Positions 1-8,090 of a DNA stretch of 64,000 bases are shown piece by piece. The notes under the pieces were generated by a model. That model searched no databases, was not told the DNA's origin, and was given only the letters and a program-made list of their open reading frames with translations. A program made the translations under genes and the position numbers. Source of the stretch: Planktomarina temperata RCA23 (lineage in GTDB: Bacteria; Pseudomonadota; Alphaproteobacteria; Rhodobacterales; Rhodobacteraceae); the NCBI RefSeq assembly GCF_000738435.1, contig NZ_CP003984.1, positions 682,001-746,000 on the forward strand. The letters run 5' to 3'. The number at the start of each line of letters is the position of its first letter. The first letter of the stretch is position 1.

Positions 1-220
1 TGTCATGTCCGCATCTTTGCAAGATCATCTCCGCGAACACCCAGATCACCGTGACGCGATTTTGGCGGCGACGCCACAAGGGCGCATTGCGGGTCCGACA
101 GAGGTTGCGGAAGCTGTGCAATTTTTAGCCTCAGACAGTTCGTCCTTTGTCACAGGCGAAATATTAACCGTAGATGGCGGCCGCAGCCTGGTTGACGCGG
201 TGAGCACATCGCTGCATTGA
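1..220 (+). CDS. SDR-family oxidoreductase, C-terminal part (gene starts before the window)
   Basis: The reading frame is open from the window edge and ends at TGA 218-220. About 70 residues are visible. They carry the C-terminal hallmarks of classical short-chain dehydrogenases: an '[11 protein letters not shown]' helix followed by '[12 protein letters not shown]', the usual SDR C-terminal substrate loop. The Rossmann glycine motif and the YxxxK catalytic residues lie outside the window, so the substrate cannot be inferred. hemF begins 8 bases downstream, so the two may be co-transcribed. Confidence 0.8.
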   Translation, partial: VMSASLQDHLREHPDHRDAILAATPQGRIAGPTEVAEAVQFLASDSSSFVTGEILTVDGGRSLVDAVSTSLH

Positions 221-228
221 AGAGAGCC

Positions 229-1110
229 ATGACAGAGACATTTGATTCCGAAAAAGCCGCTGCAAGCGCATGGTTCCGCCAATTGCGTGACGATATTGTT
301 TCGCGTTTTGAAGCGATAGAAGCGCAGCATGAGATAGATGCGCCCTGCGGTACATTCACCGTCACCCCGACGCAGCGCACGGCTGAAGATGGCTCGGATG
401 CTGGTGGCGGGTTGATGAGTGTGATGCGCGGTGGCCGGGTGTTTGAGAAAGTTGGGGTCAATGTCTCGACAGTTTTCGGTACATTGGGCGCGCGGGCGCA
501 GGAGGCAATGGCGGCGCGCAAAGGGATCCCCGGCATGCGCGATGATCCAAGATTTTGGGCGGCGGGCATTTCGCTTGTGGCGCATATGCAAAATCCGCAT
601 TGCCCAGCAGTGCACATGAATACCCGGATGTTTTGGACGCCGCATGCCTGGTGGTTTGGCGGTGGGTCTGATCTTAATCCGTGCATTGAATATGCGGAAG
701 ATACAGCGCAGTTTCATGGGGTTTTAAATTCCTATTGCGCGCCGCATGGGGCAGATATCTATCCGCGCTACAAGGCTTGGGCGGACGAATATTTCTATAT
801 TCCCCACCGCAAGCGCGCGCGCGGTGTAGGCGGCATTTTCTATGATGATCACTGCACCGGCGATTGGGAGAAAGACTTTGCGCTTACCCAAGATGTCGGG
901 CGGGCATTTTTGCCGGCCTATGCGCCACTGGTCGAAGCGCGGCTTAATCAGCCATGGGGCGAGGCGGAACGCGACGCTCAACTGATTCATCGTGGGTTAT
1001 ACGCCGAATATAACCTGCTTTATGACCGCGGCACGAAATTTGGTCTCGAAACTGGCCATGATCCAGATGCCGTCTTAATGAGCTTGCCGCCTTTGGCCAA
1101 ATGGACCTAA
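229..1110 (+). CDS. hemF: Oxygen-dependent coproporphyrinogen-III oxidase
   Basis: This enzyme oxidatively decarboxylates coproporphyrinogen III to protoporphyrinogen IX in haem (and bacteriochlorophyll) synthesis, using O2, in the cytosol. The protein is 293 residues, close to the ~300 usual for HemF. Family blocks are visible: 'GGG' plus a 'VFEK' strand near the N-terminus, the 'NPHCPAVHMNTR' segment, 'WWFGGGSDLNP', 'FYIPHR' and 'GGIFYDD', ending in a 'YNLLYDRGTKFGL' block and 'MSLPP'. An in-frame TTG exists at 217, but ATG 229 is preferred because it clears the upstream stop and gives the family N-terminus. It lies 8 bases after the SDR stop. Confidence 0.96.
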   Translation: MTETFDSEKAAASAWFRQLRDDIVSRFEAIEAQHEIDAPCGTFTVTPTQRTAEDGSDAGGGLMSVMRGGRVFEKVGVNVSTVFGTLGARAQEAMAARKGIPGMRDDPRFWAAGISLVAHMQNPHCPAVHMNTRMFWTPHAWWFGGGSDLNPCIEYAEDTAQFHGVLNSYCAPHGADIYPRYKAWADEYFYIPHRKRARGVGGIFYDDHCTGDWEKDFALTQDVGRAFLPAYAPLVEARLNQPWGEAERDAQLIHRGLYAEYNLLYDRGTKFGLETGHDPDAVLMSLPPLAKWT

Positions 1111-1514
1111 CAGTCTCGGGCCGCCTGATCGTTGGTATGATTGGGTTATCTTGACTGATATCGGTAGTCCTTTGTTAAGAAAACCCGCGCTGCATCTGCA
1201 AAAGCAGGTGCACAGCGCCCTCACAAAATTAATCTGATATTACGTTTATTTTAATTAACATTAACGTAACAGATAATTTAGATATGGCGGGTGCGGCGCC
1301 ATGAAGTCTTATAAGACTATATTTTTAAATCATTTTTTTGACATAATTCTGAACTATCAGGGACGCATCACCCAACCGCACACATCTTTTGTAAAAACTC
1401 CATTAAATTCAATCGAAGCTCTCTCCACGCATTAACAGAACTTTAGGTTTTACCGACTTCATCTGGCGCAACGGAAATTTAAGACAGCTTACTGGAATAT
1501 GATTGGATTGTTCG
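1111..1514. promoter_or_regulatory. Intergenic region with two inverted repeats, presumed promoter region of the ferric-reductase-like gene
   Basis: This is a 400-base AT-rich gap without a convincing gene. It contains an interrupted inverted repeat, TTACGTT...AACGTAA (about 1239-1267), and a perfect 14-bp palindrome, AGTCTTATAAGACT (1305-1318), followed by a T-rich run. The second could be the hemF terminator or an operator. A TTGACA hexamer (near 1339) could be a -35 box, but no convincing -10 lies at the right spacing. No Fur- or Irr-type consensus was recognised. Confidence 0.35.
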
Positions 1515-2843
1515 ATGACTAAAAAGACCCTCACATTGGCCATGATATTTGTTTTTGCACATATTGCATTTGTGGCCCCTTTTGTGCCTTCAAAAAATAT
1601 TTTGCCCGCTGGATTTGGGGCTCTATCTATGACCTCAATGGCGCTTGTGCTGGTCCTTGCGGCCCGTTGGCGCATTGTCGACCGGATCTTGGGCGGGCCG
1701 GACAAATCCTATGGATCGCACCGTTGGCTTGGGCTCTTCGCCATCGGTGGGGGGCTGGCGCATTGGGCATTGGCCTCACCCGTCGGGTTGGGTGCTTTGC
1801 CAGCGCTGGCAGGGCGCGGCAGCGATGCAGGGCTGATTGCGATGCTTGGCCTGATTGTTTTGACACTCGCGGCCATGGTGAGGGTGATCCCATATCACAT
1901 CTGGAAAGCGAGCCATATGTTGATGGGGCCTTTGTTCCTCTTGGCGGCTTTTCATACTTTCTTTGTCGCCAGCCCCTTGGCCTTGGGCGCCGCCCCTTGG
2001 ACATTGATGGCGGGAGTTTCAATCGTTGGAGTAATCGCATGGTGCCAAACGTTGCTGCGTAAATTGGTTCCAGCACGTTTGGTTGAGGTCGAGCGGGCAA
2101 CGCCATTTGAAGGCGGTGTTGACGTCACATTCCGTTCCAAAAGGCCAATGCCCAAGTTTCAACCTGGTCAATTTGCGATGCTTGGTCACAAAAGCATGCG
2201 TGCCGAAGCGCATCCGTTTACCATAGCCGGTGGAGATGAGATGACCCGGCGTTTTGTCATCCGTGCGGCAGGGGATTGGACTGATAATTTTGTTAAAACA
2301 GTCAAAGTCGGTGATCGTTTCCGCCTCGGTCGCGGCGTGGGACGGTTCTTGCCGCAGATTGACAGCCAGCGAAAGGAACAATTTTGGGTTGCCGACGGCG
2401 TTGGTATCACACCTTTCCTTTCCGCCCTTGAGCGTATGCAGCCCGATGTGGCGGCCCGCGTGACTTTGATTTTCGGCATCCGGTCGCGTGCCTCTGCTGG
2501 TGCGATTGAGGATGTAGAGCGCCATGCAAGACGCTTGCCACAGCTCAATTTGATTGTCCTGTCTGACGATCGCAACGAAGGGCTGACAGCGCCGCGATTG
2601 GCACAGATCATCCGTGATATGAACGAAGATACCCAGGTCTATCTATGCGGGCCGCAGGGGTTAAAGAACATGATCGTTCGTGCATGGGCCATGGCAGGCA
2701 TGAGTGGGCGGATCTATAGCGAACACTTCGACTTCCGGGGTGCTTATGGGATGGAGCATGTGAATTACATTTTCGGGCCGATCCTAGATGCTGCGCGACA
2801 TGTAAAGCTGGCGGTAAAAAGACCTCTACTTATGAGTTCTTAA
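1515..2843 (+). CDS. Ferric-reductase-like transmembrane flavocytochrome with FAD/NAD-binding domains
   Basis: This is a membrane electron-transfer protein of the ferric reductase/NADPH-oxidase-like superfamily, 442 residues. The N-terminal ~200 residues form several hydrophobic segments. The paired histidines typical of haem b ligands are present ('GLAHWAL', 'YHIWKASHMLMGP', 'AFHTFFV'). An FAD-binding barrel follows ('PGQFAML', then 'EAHPFTIAGG'), then an NAD(P)-binding domain ('VADGVGITPFLSALERM', 'QVYLCGPQGLKNMI'). It would pass electrons from cytosolic NAD(P)H via FAD and haem across the membrane, for iron reduction or another acceptor. ATG 1515 is chosen over a TTG 12 bases upstream. It is monocistronic. 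Confidence 0.85.
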   Translation: MTKKTLTLAMIFVFAHIAFVAPFVPSKNILPAGFGALSMTSMALVLVLAARWRIVDRILGGPDKSYGSHRWLGLFAIGGGLAHWALASPVGLGALPALAGRGSDAGLIAMLGLIVLTLAAMVRVIPYHIWKASHMLMGPLFLLAAFHTFFVASPLALGAAPWTLMAGVSIVGVIAWCQTLLRKLVPARLVEVERATPFEGGVDVTFRSKRPMPKFQPGQFAMLGHKSMRAEAHPFTIAGGDEMTRRFVIRAAGDWTDNFVKTVKVGDRFRLGRGVGRFLPQIDSQRKEQFWVADGVGITPFLSALERMQPDVAARVTLIFGIRSRASAGAIEDVERHARRLPQLNLIVLSDDRNEGLTAPRLAQIIRDMNEDTQVYLCGPQGLKNMIVRAWAMAGMSGRIYSEHFDFRGAYGMEHVNYIFGPILDAARHVKLAVKRPLLMSS

Positions 2844-2954
2844 CGATATCAGCCTATATAACCTAGAAATCTGTGCCCGGCGGAAACGCCGGGCTGCGCC
2901 ATCTTTTGGGTCTTGTTGCAGGGCATTTCACCGCTTGCCGGTCATGCTGCGCAG

Positions 2955-4376
2955 CTAACGGGTGTCTGGCTCCGGGTAGACTTTCCCAGGGTTCATCAGG
3001 TTTTTCGGATCTAGAGCGGTTTTGATGGCCTGCATCATCTCCAAAGCCACCGGATCCTTGCGCCGCGCCATCGAGTTTCGTTTGGAAAGACCGATGCCAT
3101 GTTCGGCTGAAAAGCTGCCTTGCAACCCAAGGACAACGTCCTCAATCGCCTCCGTAATCGGTTCTTTGAGCCGACCACTCCGGTCTGAAGGGTAGAATGT
3201 ATAATGCAAATTCCCATCGCCCAAGTGTGACAGGTAGAATTCGTAACCTTCTGGATCAATCTTTTGGACGCGGGCGGTGATCTGCTTCAAAAAGCTTGGC
3301 ACCGCCTCAAGAGGGACGGCGACATCCGTGTCCACCGCGCCGGGAAAGCCTACGGTGATTTCAGCCGCGGCCTCTCTGCGGGCCCACATGCTGCGCCGCT
3401 GGGCTTCATTTTGTGCGATAACGGCGTCCTGCGCCTTATCGTTTGAAATCATGTCCATAAGAGCGGTTTCTAAAATGGCTTGCAATTTAGGCGTGCCGCT
3501 CTCGTCAGGCTGTAAATCGGATGCGCGCGTGCTGGCCACTTCCACCAGAATATTCACTTCATGAGCGCCCTCAAACGGCTCATCAGCACCAGAAATTCTT
3601 TCAATATGCCGCTCGATATACCGCCTTGGCATGAATTCAAAGGCTTCAACCCCGCCACCGGTTTCATTTTGCAACCGGATGAGCAGCGGCAGAGCATCTT
3701 CCAATTCGCGCAAGCCGACCATGGCTGTGACATAGGCCAGAGGCTTTCGGTACAGGCGTAAAACCGCAGCTGTGATAATGCCCAACGTTCCCTCAGCGCC
3801 GATGAACATATGTTTGAGATTGAGCCCGGTGTTGTCCTTGCGCAGCTCCGACATCAAGTTCATCACCCGCCCATCGGCCAGAACGACCTCCAGCCCAAGG
3901 CAGAGATCGCGCGTATTGCCATAGCGCAGCACATTAGAGCCACCTGCATTTGTTGACAGGTTGCCACCAATCATCGCGGAGCCACGGGCCCCAAAAATGA
4001 GCGGAAAAACCAGATCATGGGCATCGGCTGCCTGGTGAATACTGTCCAACACAGCGCCGCTTTCCACGATGGCGACTTGAGCATTGGGCTTAATTTCGCG
4101 AATGGCATTCATCCGATCGAGGCTGATCATAATCGCATCTTGCGCCTTTGTCGCTCCGGTCAGGCCAGTATTGCCTCCAACCGGCACCATAGCGATATTT
4201 TGGGCAGAACAGGCACGCGCAATTGCTTGCACCTCTTCGGTATTGGCCGGTCGGGTCACAGCCAAAGGTTGCCAGTGATAGACATCTGTCCAATCGCGAG
4301 TCCAAGCCTGCGCGTCCTGCCCTGTCACCACGTATTTGTCGCCAATACTGGCACGAATTTGATCCAAAAGTTCCAT
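2955..4376 (-). CDS. FAD-linked oxidase (D-lactate / D-2-hydroxyglutarate dehydrogenase type)
   Basis: The protein is 473 residues. It has an N-terminal PCMH-type FAD-binding domain ('MVPVGGNTGLTGA', 'NLSTNAGGSNVLRYG', 'GAEGTLGIITAA') and a C-terminal FAD-oxidase domain ending in 'FSAEHGIGLSKR' and 'ALDPKNLMNPGKV'. The set is characteristic of the D2HGDH/GlcD/Dld family, which oxidises D-2-hydroxyacids and passes electrons to the quinone pool or an electron-transfer flavoprotein. Which 2-hydroxyacid is used cannot be settled from sequence. It is transcribed towards the ferric-reductase-like gene (convergent). It is the last backbone gene before the tRNA used as the integration site. Confidence 0.88.
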   Translation of the reverse strand: MELLDQIRASIGDKYVVTGQDAQAWTRDWTDVYHWQPLAVTRPANTEEVQAIARACSAQNIAMVPVGGNTGLTGATKAQDAIMISLDRMNAIREIKPNAQVAIVESGAVLDSIHQAADAHDLVFPLIFGARGSAMIGGNLSTNAGGSNVLRYGNTRDLCLGLEVVLADGRVMNLMSELRKDNTGLNLKHMFIGAEGTLGIITAAVLRLYRKPLAYVTAMVGLRELEDALPLLIRLQNETGGGVEAFEFMPRRYIERHIERISGADEPFEGAHEVNILVEVASTRASDLQPDESGTPKLQAILETALMDMISNDKAQDAVIAQNEAQRRSMWARREAAAEITVGFPGAVDTDVAVPLEAVPSFLKQITARVQKIDPEGYEFYLSHLGDGNLHYTFYPSDRSGRLKEPITEAIEDVVLGLQGSFSAEHGIGLSKRNSMARRKDPVALEMMQAIKTALDPKNLMNPGKVYPEPDTR

Positions 4377-4464
4377 AAGCGATGCTAGGGCAAAAAAATA
4401 GGAAATAGCAAGTCAGATAAGTGCTTGACGAGGGCCGCCGCATTGCCTATTTCCCGCTTCCAGA

Positions 4465-4541
4465 GGCGGTATAGCTCAGTTGGTTAGAGCAGCGGAATCA
4501 TAATCCGCGTGTCCGGGGTTCAAGTCCCTGTGCCGCTACCA
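4465..4541 (+). tRNA. tRNA-Met (anticodon CAT), integration target
   Basis: This is a 77-base cloverleaf. The acceptor arm GGCGGTA pairs with TGCCGCT (first pair G-U). It has a D-arm 'AGCTCAGTTGGTTAGAGC', anticodon stem GCGGA/TCCGC and a seven-base loop with CAT at 4499-4501. The T-arm is 'GGGGTTCAAGTCCC' and the encoded end is ACCA. CAT can be elongator tRNA-Met or a lysidine-modified tRNA-Ile2. The elongator is preferred from the resemblance to alphaproteobacterial Met tRNAs. The gene's 3' portion from the anticodon loop onward is duplicated at 50350, which marks it as the attachment site of the tandem elements. Confidence 0.93.
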
Positions 4542-4546
4542 AACTT
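4497..4546 (+). repeat. Attachment-site repeat (attL of element A), tRNA-Met 3' part
   Basis: Fifty bases starting exactly at the anticodon loop and running six bases past the tRNA gene (counting the encoded CCA) are identical to 50350-50399. The base before (4496) and after (4547) differ between the two copies. An integrase gene follows both. This is the classic footprint of site-specific integration into a tRNA 3' end. Just beyond (4587-4599 and the matching 50440-50452) both copies carry the small inverted repeat TGTGC-GTA-GCACA and a second GCACA, candidate arm-type integrase sites or an int operator. Confidence 0.9.
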
Positions 4547-4651
4547 CCAATACTATCAATTACTTAACTTTTCGGTTGACGCATATTGTGCGTAGCACAC
4601 CTATAGCACAGTTTTTTCTAGCTTTCTGACTTTTTCTAGTGCAGAATCTGA

Positions 4652-6244
4652 GTGTTAAACACGGTGTTGATAGTGCCTAAATTGAACCCAAATACACCCA
4701 CGCTGATGGATGGTGAGGTTCGTCTTTTTAAACGCAAGCACAGCAAAGTCTGGCAAATTGCATTTACATTGGACGGACGACAGGTTCGCGTGAGCTCAAA
4801 GAAACGCATTTTAAATGATGCTGTGGCAGCGGCGCGTGAGATCTATTTAGACTATAGATTTAGGCAAAAGAACGGGCTGCCTGTGATCTCCAAACGCTTT
4901 GTAGATGTGGCTGCGTTGTGCCGTGCCACCATGAAGCAGCAGCTAGATAATGGCTTGGGTAAGAAGAGCTTTCGTGATTATATAATCGTAATTGATAAGT
5001 ATCTGGTTCCCTTCTTTGGTGATATTTTTGTGACCAGTATTGATTATGAGATGCTGCAAAAGTTTGCGCGCTGGCGTGAGGCAAAGATGGGACGAGAGCC
5101 AAGGTCGTCCACGCTCAACACACATAACTCTGCGTTAAACAGAATATTTGATGAAGCTGTTGCCCGTGGCTACATGAACAAGTCACAAGTGCCTGTGTTG
5201 GTAAACAAGGGTCGTGACAGTGTGCGCCGCCCTGACTTTACCCGTGAAGAGTATGCAACGCTTATACGCAAGTTACCCAGCTGGATTGATGCTGGGCGAG
5301 AGGGCAAGTCACGGGACATGCGGCATCTGCTGCGTGACTACATTCTCATTCTTGCCAATACAGGCATGCGGCATGGCACAGAAGCAGAGAACCTATGCTG
5401 GAAGCATATCAGTCTATTTGAAGACAAGGGTCTCAAATACCTTGAGATGAGCGTAACGGGTAAAACAGGGCGCCGTGATATCATCTGTAGGGCAGGTACC
5501 ATAAACTATCTCAAGCGCATTCAAAGTAGATGCCCTGATATAGCTGATATGAGCTTTGAGCAGTTGATCAAATCAAAACTAGATGTGCCTGTGTTTAGAC
5601 TTCCTGATGGCACAGCCAGCGCAAACCTGCGTCAGACGTTCAAGATATTTATGAAAGACACTGGACTGTTGACCTGTCCTCGCACGGGCCAAGATCGCAC
5701 GCTTTATAGCTTGCGCCACACCTATGCGACGTTCTCACTGCTTAATGATGGAATGGACGTACATACGCTTGCTGTTCAAATGGGCACGTCTATTTTGATG
5801 ATTGAGCGCCATTACAGCCATCTCACGCCGCGCCTGAAGAAAGAGATGCTCACGGGCAAGCGGTATGACACCCCTCATAAAGACTACACCGCTGACCTTT
5901 CCAACGGTTTTGCCGTCACAGATGAAGATTTGCAGCGCGCAATTGATGATGTGGAGATTGAAGAAAAGCTTCCCAACGAACCAAAAGCAACTGCTGTGGC
6001 TGAAGGCGGTTCAAAGCGCAGTGTAAATGCGAGCAGTGATACAAACGACAAGAACACGCAAGCCAGCTTAAAAGCGTTGGAAATGCTCAGCAGGGGGTCT
6101 TTATCAGAAAGGTCTGCCCTGGCAGTTATGGGCACACACCAAGACGCCTACAGTGTTGCGCCAGACCTACGCATCAAGGCGCTTGAACTGGTTGAAGAGG
6201 GTAAGCTGTCAGAAAGAGGGCTTATTGCTATTTTGGGCGTTTAG
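4652..6244 (+). CDS. Tyrosine-type site-specific integrase of element A
   Basis: The protein is 530 residues and presumably integrates and excises the element at tRNA-Met. The N-terminal third is basic with an arm-type DNA-binding look ('RLFKRKHSKVWQI'). A SAM-like core-binding region spans roughly residues 95-180. The catalytic domain shows the first arginine in 'NTGMRHGTEAENL', the second box 'YSLRHTYATF' and the nucleophile tyrosine in 'ERHYSHLTPRL'. An unusual ~120-residue C-terminal tail follows, ending in two repeat-like blocks ('LKALEMLSRGSLSERSALAVMG', 'IKALELVEEGKLSERGLIAILGV') that resemble each other. The first start codon is GTG 4652. Later GTGs and ATG 4706 are possible, as no strong Shine-Dalgarno decides. 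A near-identical copy lies at 50505-52097. Confidence 0.9.
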   Translation: MLNTVLIVPKLNPNTPTLMDGEVRLFKRKHSKVWQIAFTLDGRQVRVSSKKRILNDAVAAAREIYLDYRFRQKNGLPVISKRFVDVAALCRATMKQQLDNGLGKKSFRDYIIVIDKYLVPFFGDIFVTSIDYEMLQKFARWREAKMGREPRSSTLNTHNSALNRIFDEAVARGYMNKSQVPVLVNKGRDSVRRPDFTREEYATLIRKLPSWIDAGREGKSRDMRHLLRDYILILANTGMRHGTEAENLCWKHISLFEDKGLKYLEMSVTGKTGRRDIICRAGTINYLKRIQSRCPDIADMSFEQLIKSKLDVPVFRLPDGTASANLRQTFKIFMKDTGLLTCPRTGQDRTLYSLRHTYATFSLLNDGMDVHTLAVQMGTSILMIERHYSHLTPRLKKEMLTGKRYDTPHKDYTADLSNGFAVTDEDLQRAIDDVEIEEKLPNEPKATAVAEGGSKRSVNASSDTNDKNTQASLKALEMLSRGSLSERSALAVMGTHQDAYSVAPDLRIKALELVEEGKLSERGLIAILGV

Positions 6245-6350
6245 GCAGCTTTATGCAGAGGCCAATGCTTAAAGCGCTGCGCCGCTTCACTCAACTTCTT
6301 AGAGTTCACATTTATGTACCTGGATGTTGTAAGTATATCAGAATGACGAA
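6241..6350 (-). pseudogene. 3' fragment of a tyrosine recombinase gene
   Basis: Read on the minus strand, this stretch encodes 'HSDILTTSRYINVNSKKLSEA', which aligns with the C-terminus of the intact small recombinase at 18028-18594 ('HSHISTTQRYIDVNSEQLSEA'), including the catalytic tyrosine. It ends in a stop that overlaps the int stop codon. The rest of the gene is missing: upstream, the frame stays open for a while but shows no recombinase motifs. The same fragment sits at the same place in element B. It is therefore an old, inherited remnant and a diverged direct repeat of the sequence on the far side of the cargo. Confidence 0.65.
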
Positions 6351-6396
6351 TGGATTGCAGCCATTGGTTGAACTGTGCATGGATGGCTGTTTTGCG

Positions 6397-6800
6397 GACG
6401 AAACCGCCATTCAACTTTTTTGTTCGAAAGTCTGCATTCAGCGCATTGCGTATGCAGCGACAAACTGCAATGGCGGGTAGCAGGCTCCCGCTACCAGCGC
6501 AGCATCGACTCTATTTATTTGTGGTAGCCGACATTGGTGTCTCGACACTGGCAAAGCTCTCCACAAGACAGGAGCTTGCGACAGGATAATGAGTTGCATT
6601 CTGCTGGCGCAGTCCCCATCGCGTTTTTGATTCCTCGCAATTTTTTGTCAAAAATCGGATCAGCGCGCTAATGTTAGCGTCATATCTTGACGTCCAAATT
6701 CCAAGTGTTGAGGTTTCTGCCTGTTGAGCTAAGGACTGCATTGCGGTTGGTAAAAATGAAACATGACGACAAATTGGGCCGCTTTAAATCGGTTCAGTCA
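6397..6800. other. Non-coding left edge of the fucose cargo
   Basis: These 400 bases lie between the end of the duplicated left module and the end of the fuconate dehydratase gene. Short open frames exist on both strands but none has a recognisable domain or a plausible start. A weak inverted repeat, AGCGGGAGCCTGCTACCCGC-like (around 6473-6492 on the reverse strand), was seen. No promoter or clear terminator could be identified. Confidence 0.4.
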
Positions 6801-8078
6801 TCAGGTTTCAAAGGCGAAATCTTTCAACGTTTGCTCTTTAATTTCGATTGAAAAGCCTGCCCCGGTCGGAGGCATATATGCGGCGTTCTTGATCTTGCAG
6901 GGTGACACAAAATGTTCGTGCAGGTGATCGACATATTCGATGACGCGACCATCTTTTTTGCCGGAAACCGCAATATAGTCGATCATTGAAAGGTGCTGTA
7001 CGTATTCACACAAGCCTACACCCCCTGCATGTGGCCAAACTGGCAGATCGAACTTGGCGGCAAGCAACAGTACAGCTAATACTTCGTTCAACCCACCCAT
7101 GCGACAGGCGTCGATCTGGACAATATCGATGGCACCGCTTGCGATGAGTTGCTTAAAGATTATCCGATTTTGACACATTTCGCCTGTCGCGACCTTGATC
7201 GGTGCGACGGCTTTGCGGATAGCGGCATGGCCCAAAATGTCATCAGGGCTTGTTGGCTCTTCAATAAAGAAAGGGTTGGAAAACGCGAGATCACTCACCC
7301 ATGAGATAGCCTCGTCGACCTCCCAAACCTGATTGGCATCAATCATCATTTTCATATCATCACCGAGGGCTTCACGTGCAATCGTGAGCCGCCGGATATC
7401 TTCTGCGCGATCGCGGCCGACCTTCATCTTAACGTGGGTAAAACCTGCTTCTCGGGCTTCAACGCATAGCCGGCGCAACTTGTCGTCGGGGTAACCCAAC
7501 CAGCCAGCGGAAGTTGTATAACAGGGGTAGCCATTTTGCTTCAAATCCGCGATTCGGTTTTCTTTTCCGTCTTGTGCGCGGCGCAAAATTTCCAGCGCCT
7601 CATTGGGTGTTAGTTGATCGGTCAGGTATCTAAAATCGACAATGCCCACGACTTGCTCGGGCGTCATTTCTGCGACCAGTTGCCAAACTGGTTTATCATC
7701 GGCCCGCGCCCACAGATCCCACAAGGCATTGACGACAGCACCCGTTGCGAGGTGCATGGCACCCTTGTCGGGGCCAATCCAGCGTAGCTGACTGTCTCCA
7801 GTTAGGCGTCGCCAAACCCCAGCTGGATCTTGCTTTAAGTCCTCAAGCGTAAGGCCAACGATGAGGTGCTTCGTGGCCGCGATGGCCGCACAGCAAATTT
7901 CATTCCCGCGCCCAATCGTAAATGTAAGCCCGTGGCCCGACAACCCTTCTGTATCCGTCTCTAGGATCACATAGGCGGCAGAGTAGTCGGGATCTGGGTT
8001 CATTGCGTCTGACCCGTCAAGCGATTGGGATGTCGGAAAGCGCAGATCAATGGTCTGCAGGCCGGTGATTGTGGTCAT
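6801..8078 (-). CDS. L-fuconate dehydratase (enolase superfamily)
   Basis: This enzyme dehydrates L-fuconate to 2-keto-3-deoxy-L-fuconate. The protein is 425 residues, the length of the FucD/ENOSF1 group rather than the shorter mandelate racemases. Diagnostic blocks are 'PCYTTSAGWLGYPDDKL', the base motif 'VKMKVGRD' (KxK), metal ligands in 'MMIDANQVW', 'FIEEPTSPDD' and 'VATGEMCQN', and 'VWPHAGGVGLCEYVQH'. ATG 8078 is preferred to the TTG at 8090 because it follows the upstream stop (8091) with a normal gap. It is the last gene of the minus-strand operon. All four other enzymes of the oxidative L-fucose route lie directly upstream, which supports the substrate. Confidence 0.92.
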   Translation of the reverse strand: MTTITGLQTIDLRFPTSQSLDGSDAMNPDPDYSAAYVILETDTEGLSGHGLTFTIGRGNEICCAAIAATKHLIVGLTLEDLKQDPAGVWRRLTGDSQLRWIGPDKGAMHLATGAVVNALWDLWARADDKPVWQLVAEMTPEQVVGIVDFRYLTDQLTPNEALEILRRAQDGKENRIADLKQNGYPCYTTSAGWLGYPDDKLRRLCVEAREAGFTHVKMKVGRDRAEDIRRLTIAREALGDDMKMMIDANQVWEVDEAISWVSDLAFSNPFFIEEPTSPDDILGHAAIRKAVAPIKVATGEMCQNRIIFKQLIASGAIDIVQIDACRMGGLNEVLAVLLLAAKFDLPVWPHAGGVGLCEYVQHLSMIDYIAVSGKKDGRVIEYVDHLHEHFVSPCKIKNAAYMPPTGAGFSIEIKEQTLKDFAFET

Positions 8079-8090
8079 GATATATTCCAA

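Larger units (their letters stand above)
4497..6396. repeat. Left module of element A, ungapped duplicate of 50350-52249
   Basis: This segment comprises the att repeat, the int leader, the int gene and the recombinase 3' fragment. It aligns without any insertion or deletion with 50350-52249 (constant offset 45853), with scattered substitutions concentrated in the distal part of int. Similarity stops abruptly after 'TGTTTTGCGG' at 6396/52249, where the two cargoes begin. The sharp edge defines the left boundary of the cargo slot. Confidence 0.88.

Noticed and set aside
46-717. Long minus-strand open frames opposite hemF
   Set aside because: They mirror a well-supported gene, have no domain and no ribosome site, and are explained by GC-rich codon use on the plus strand.
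1627-2106. Open frame on the minus strand inside the ferric-reductase-like gene
   Set aside because: Arg/Pro-rich shadow translation without recognisable motifs.
4576-4607. Sigma-70 promoter for int (TTGACG ... TATAGC)
   Set aside because: The spacing is about 20 bases, too long to claim; the region is described only as part of the att leader.
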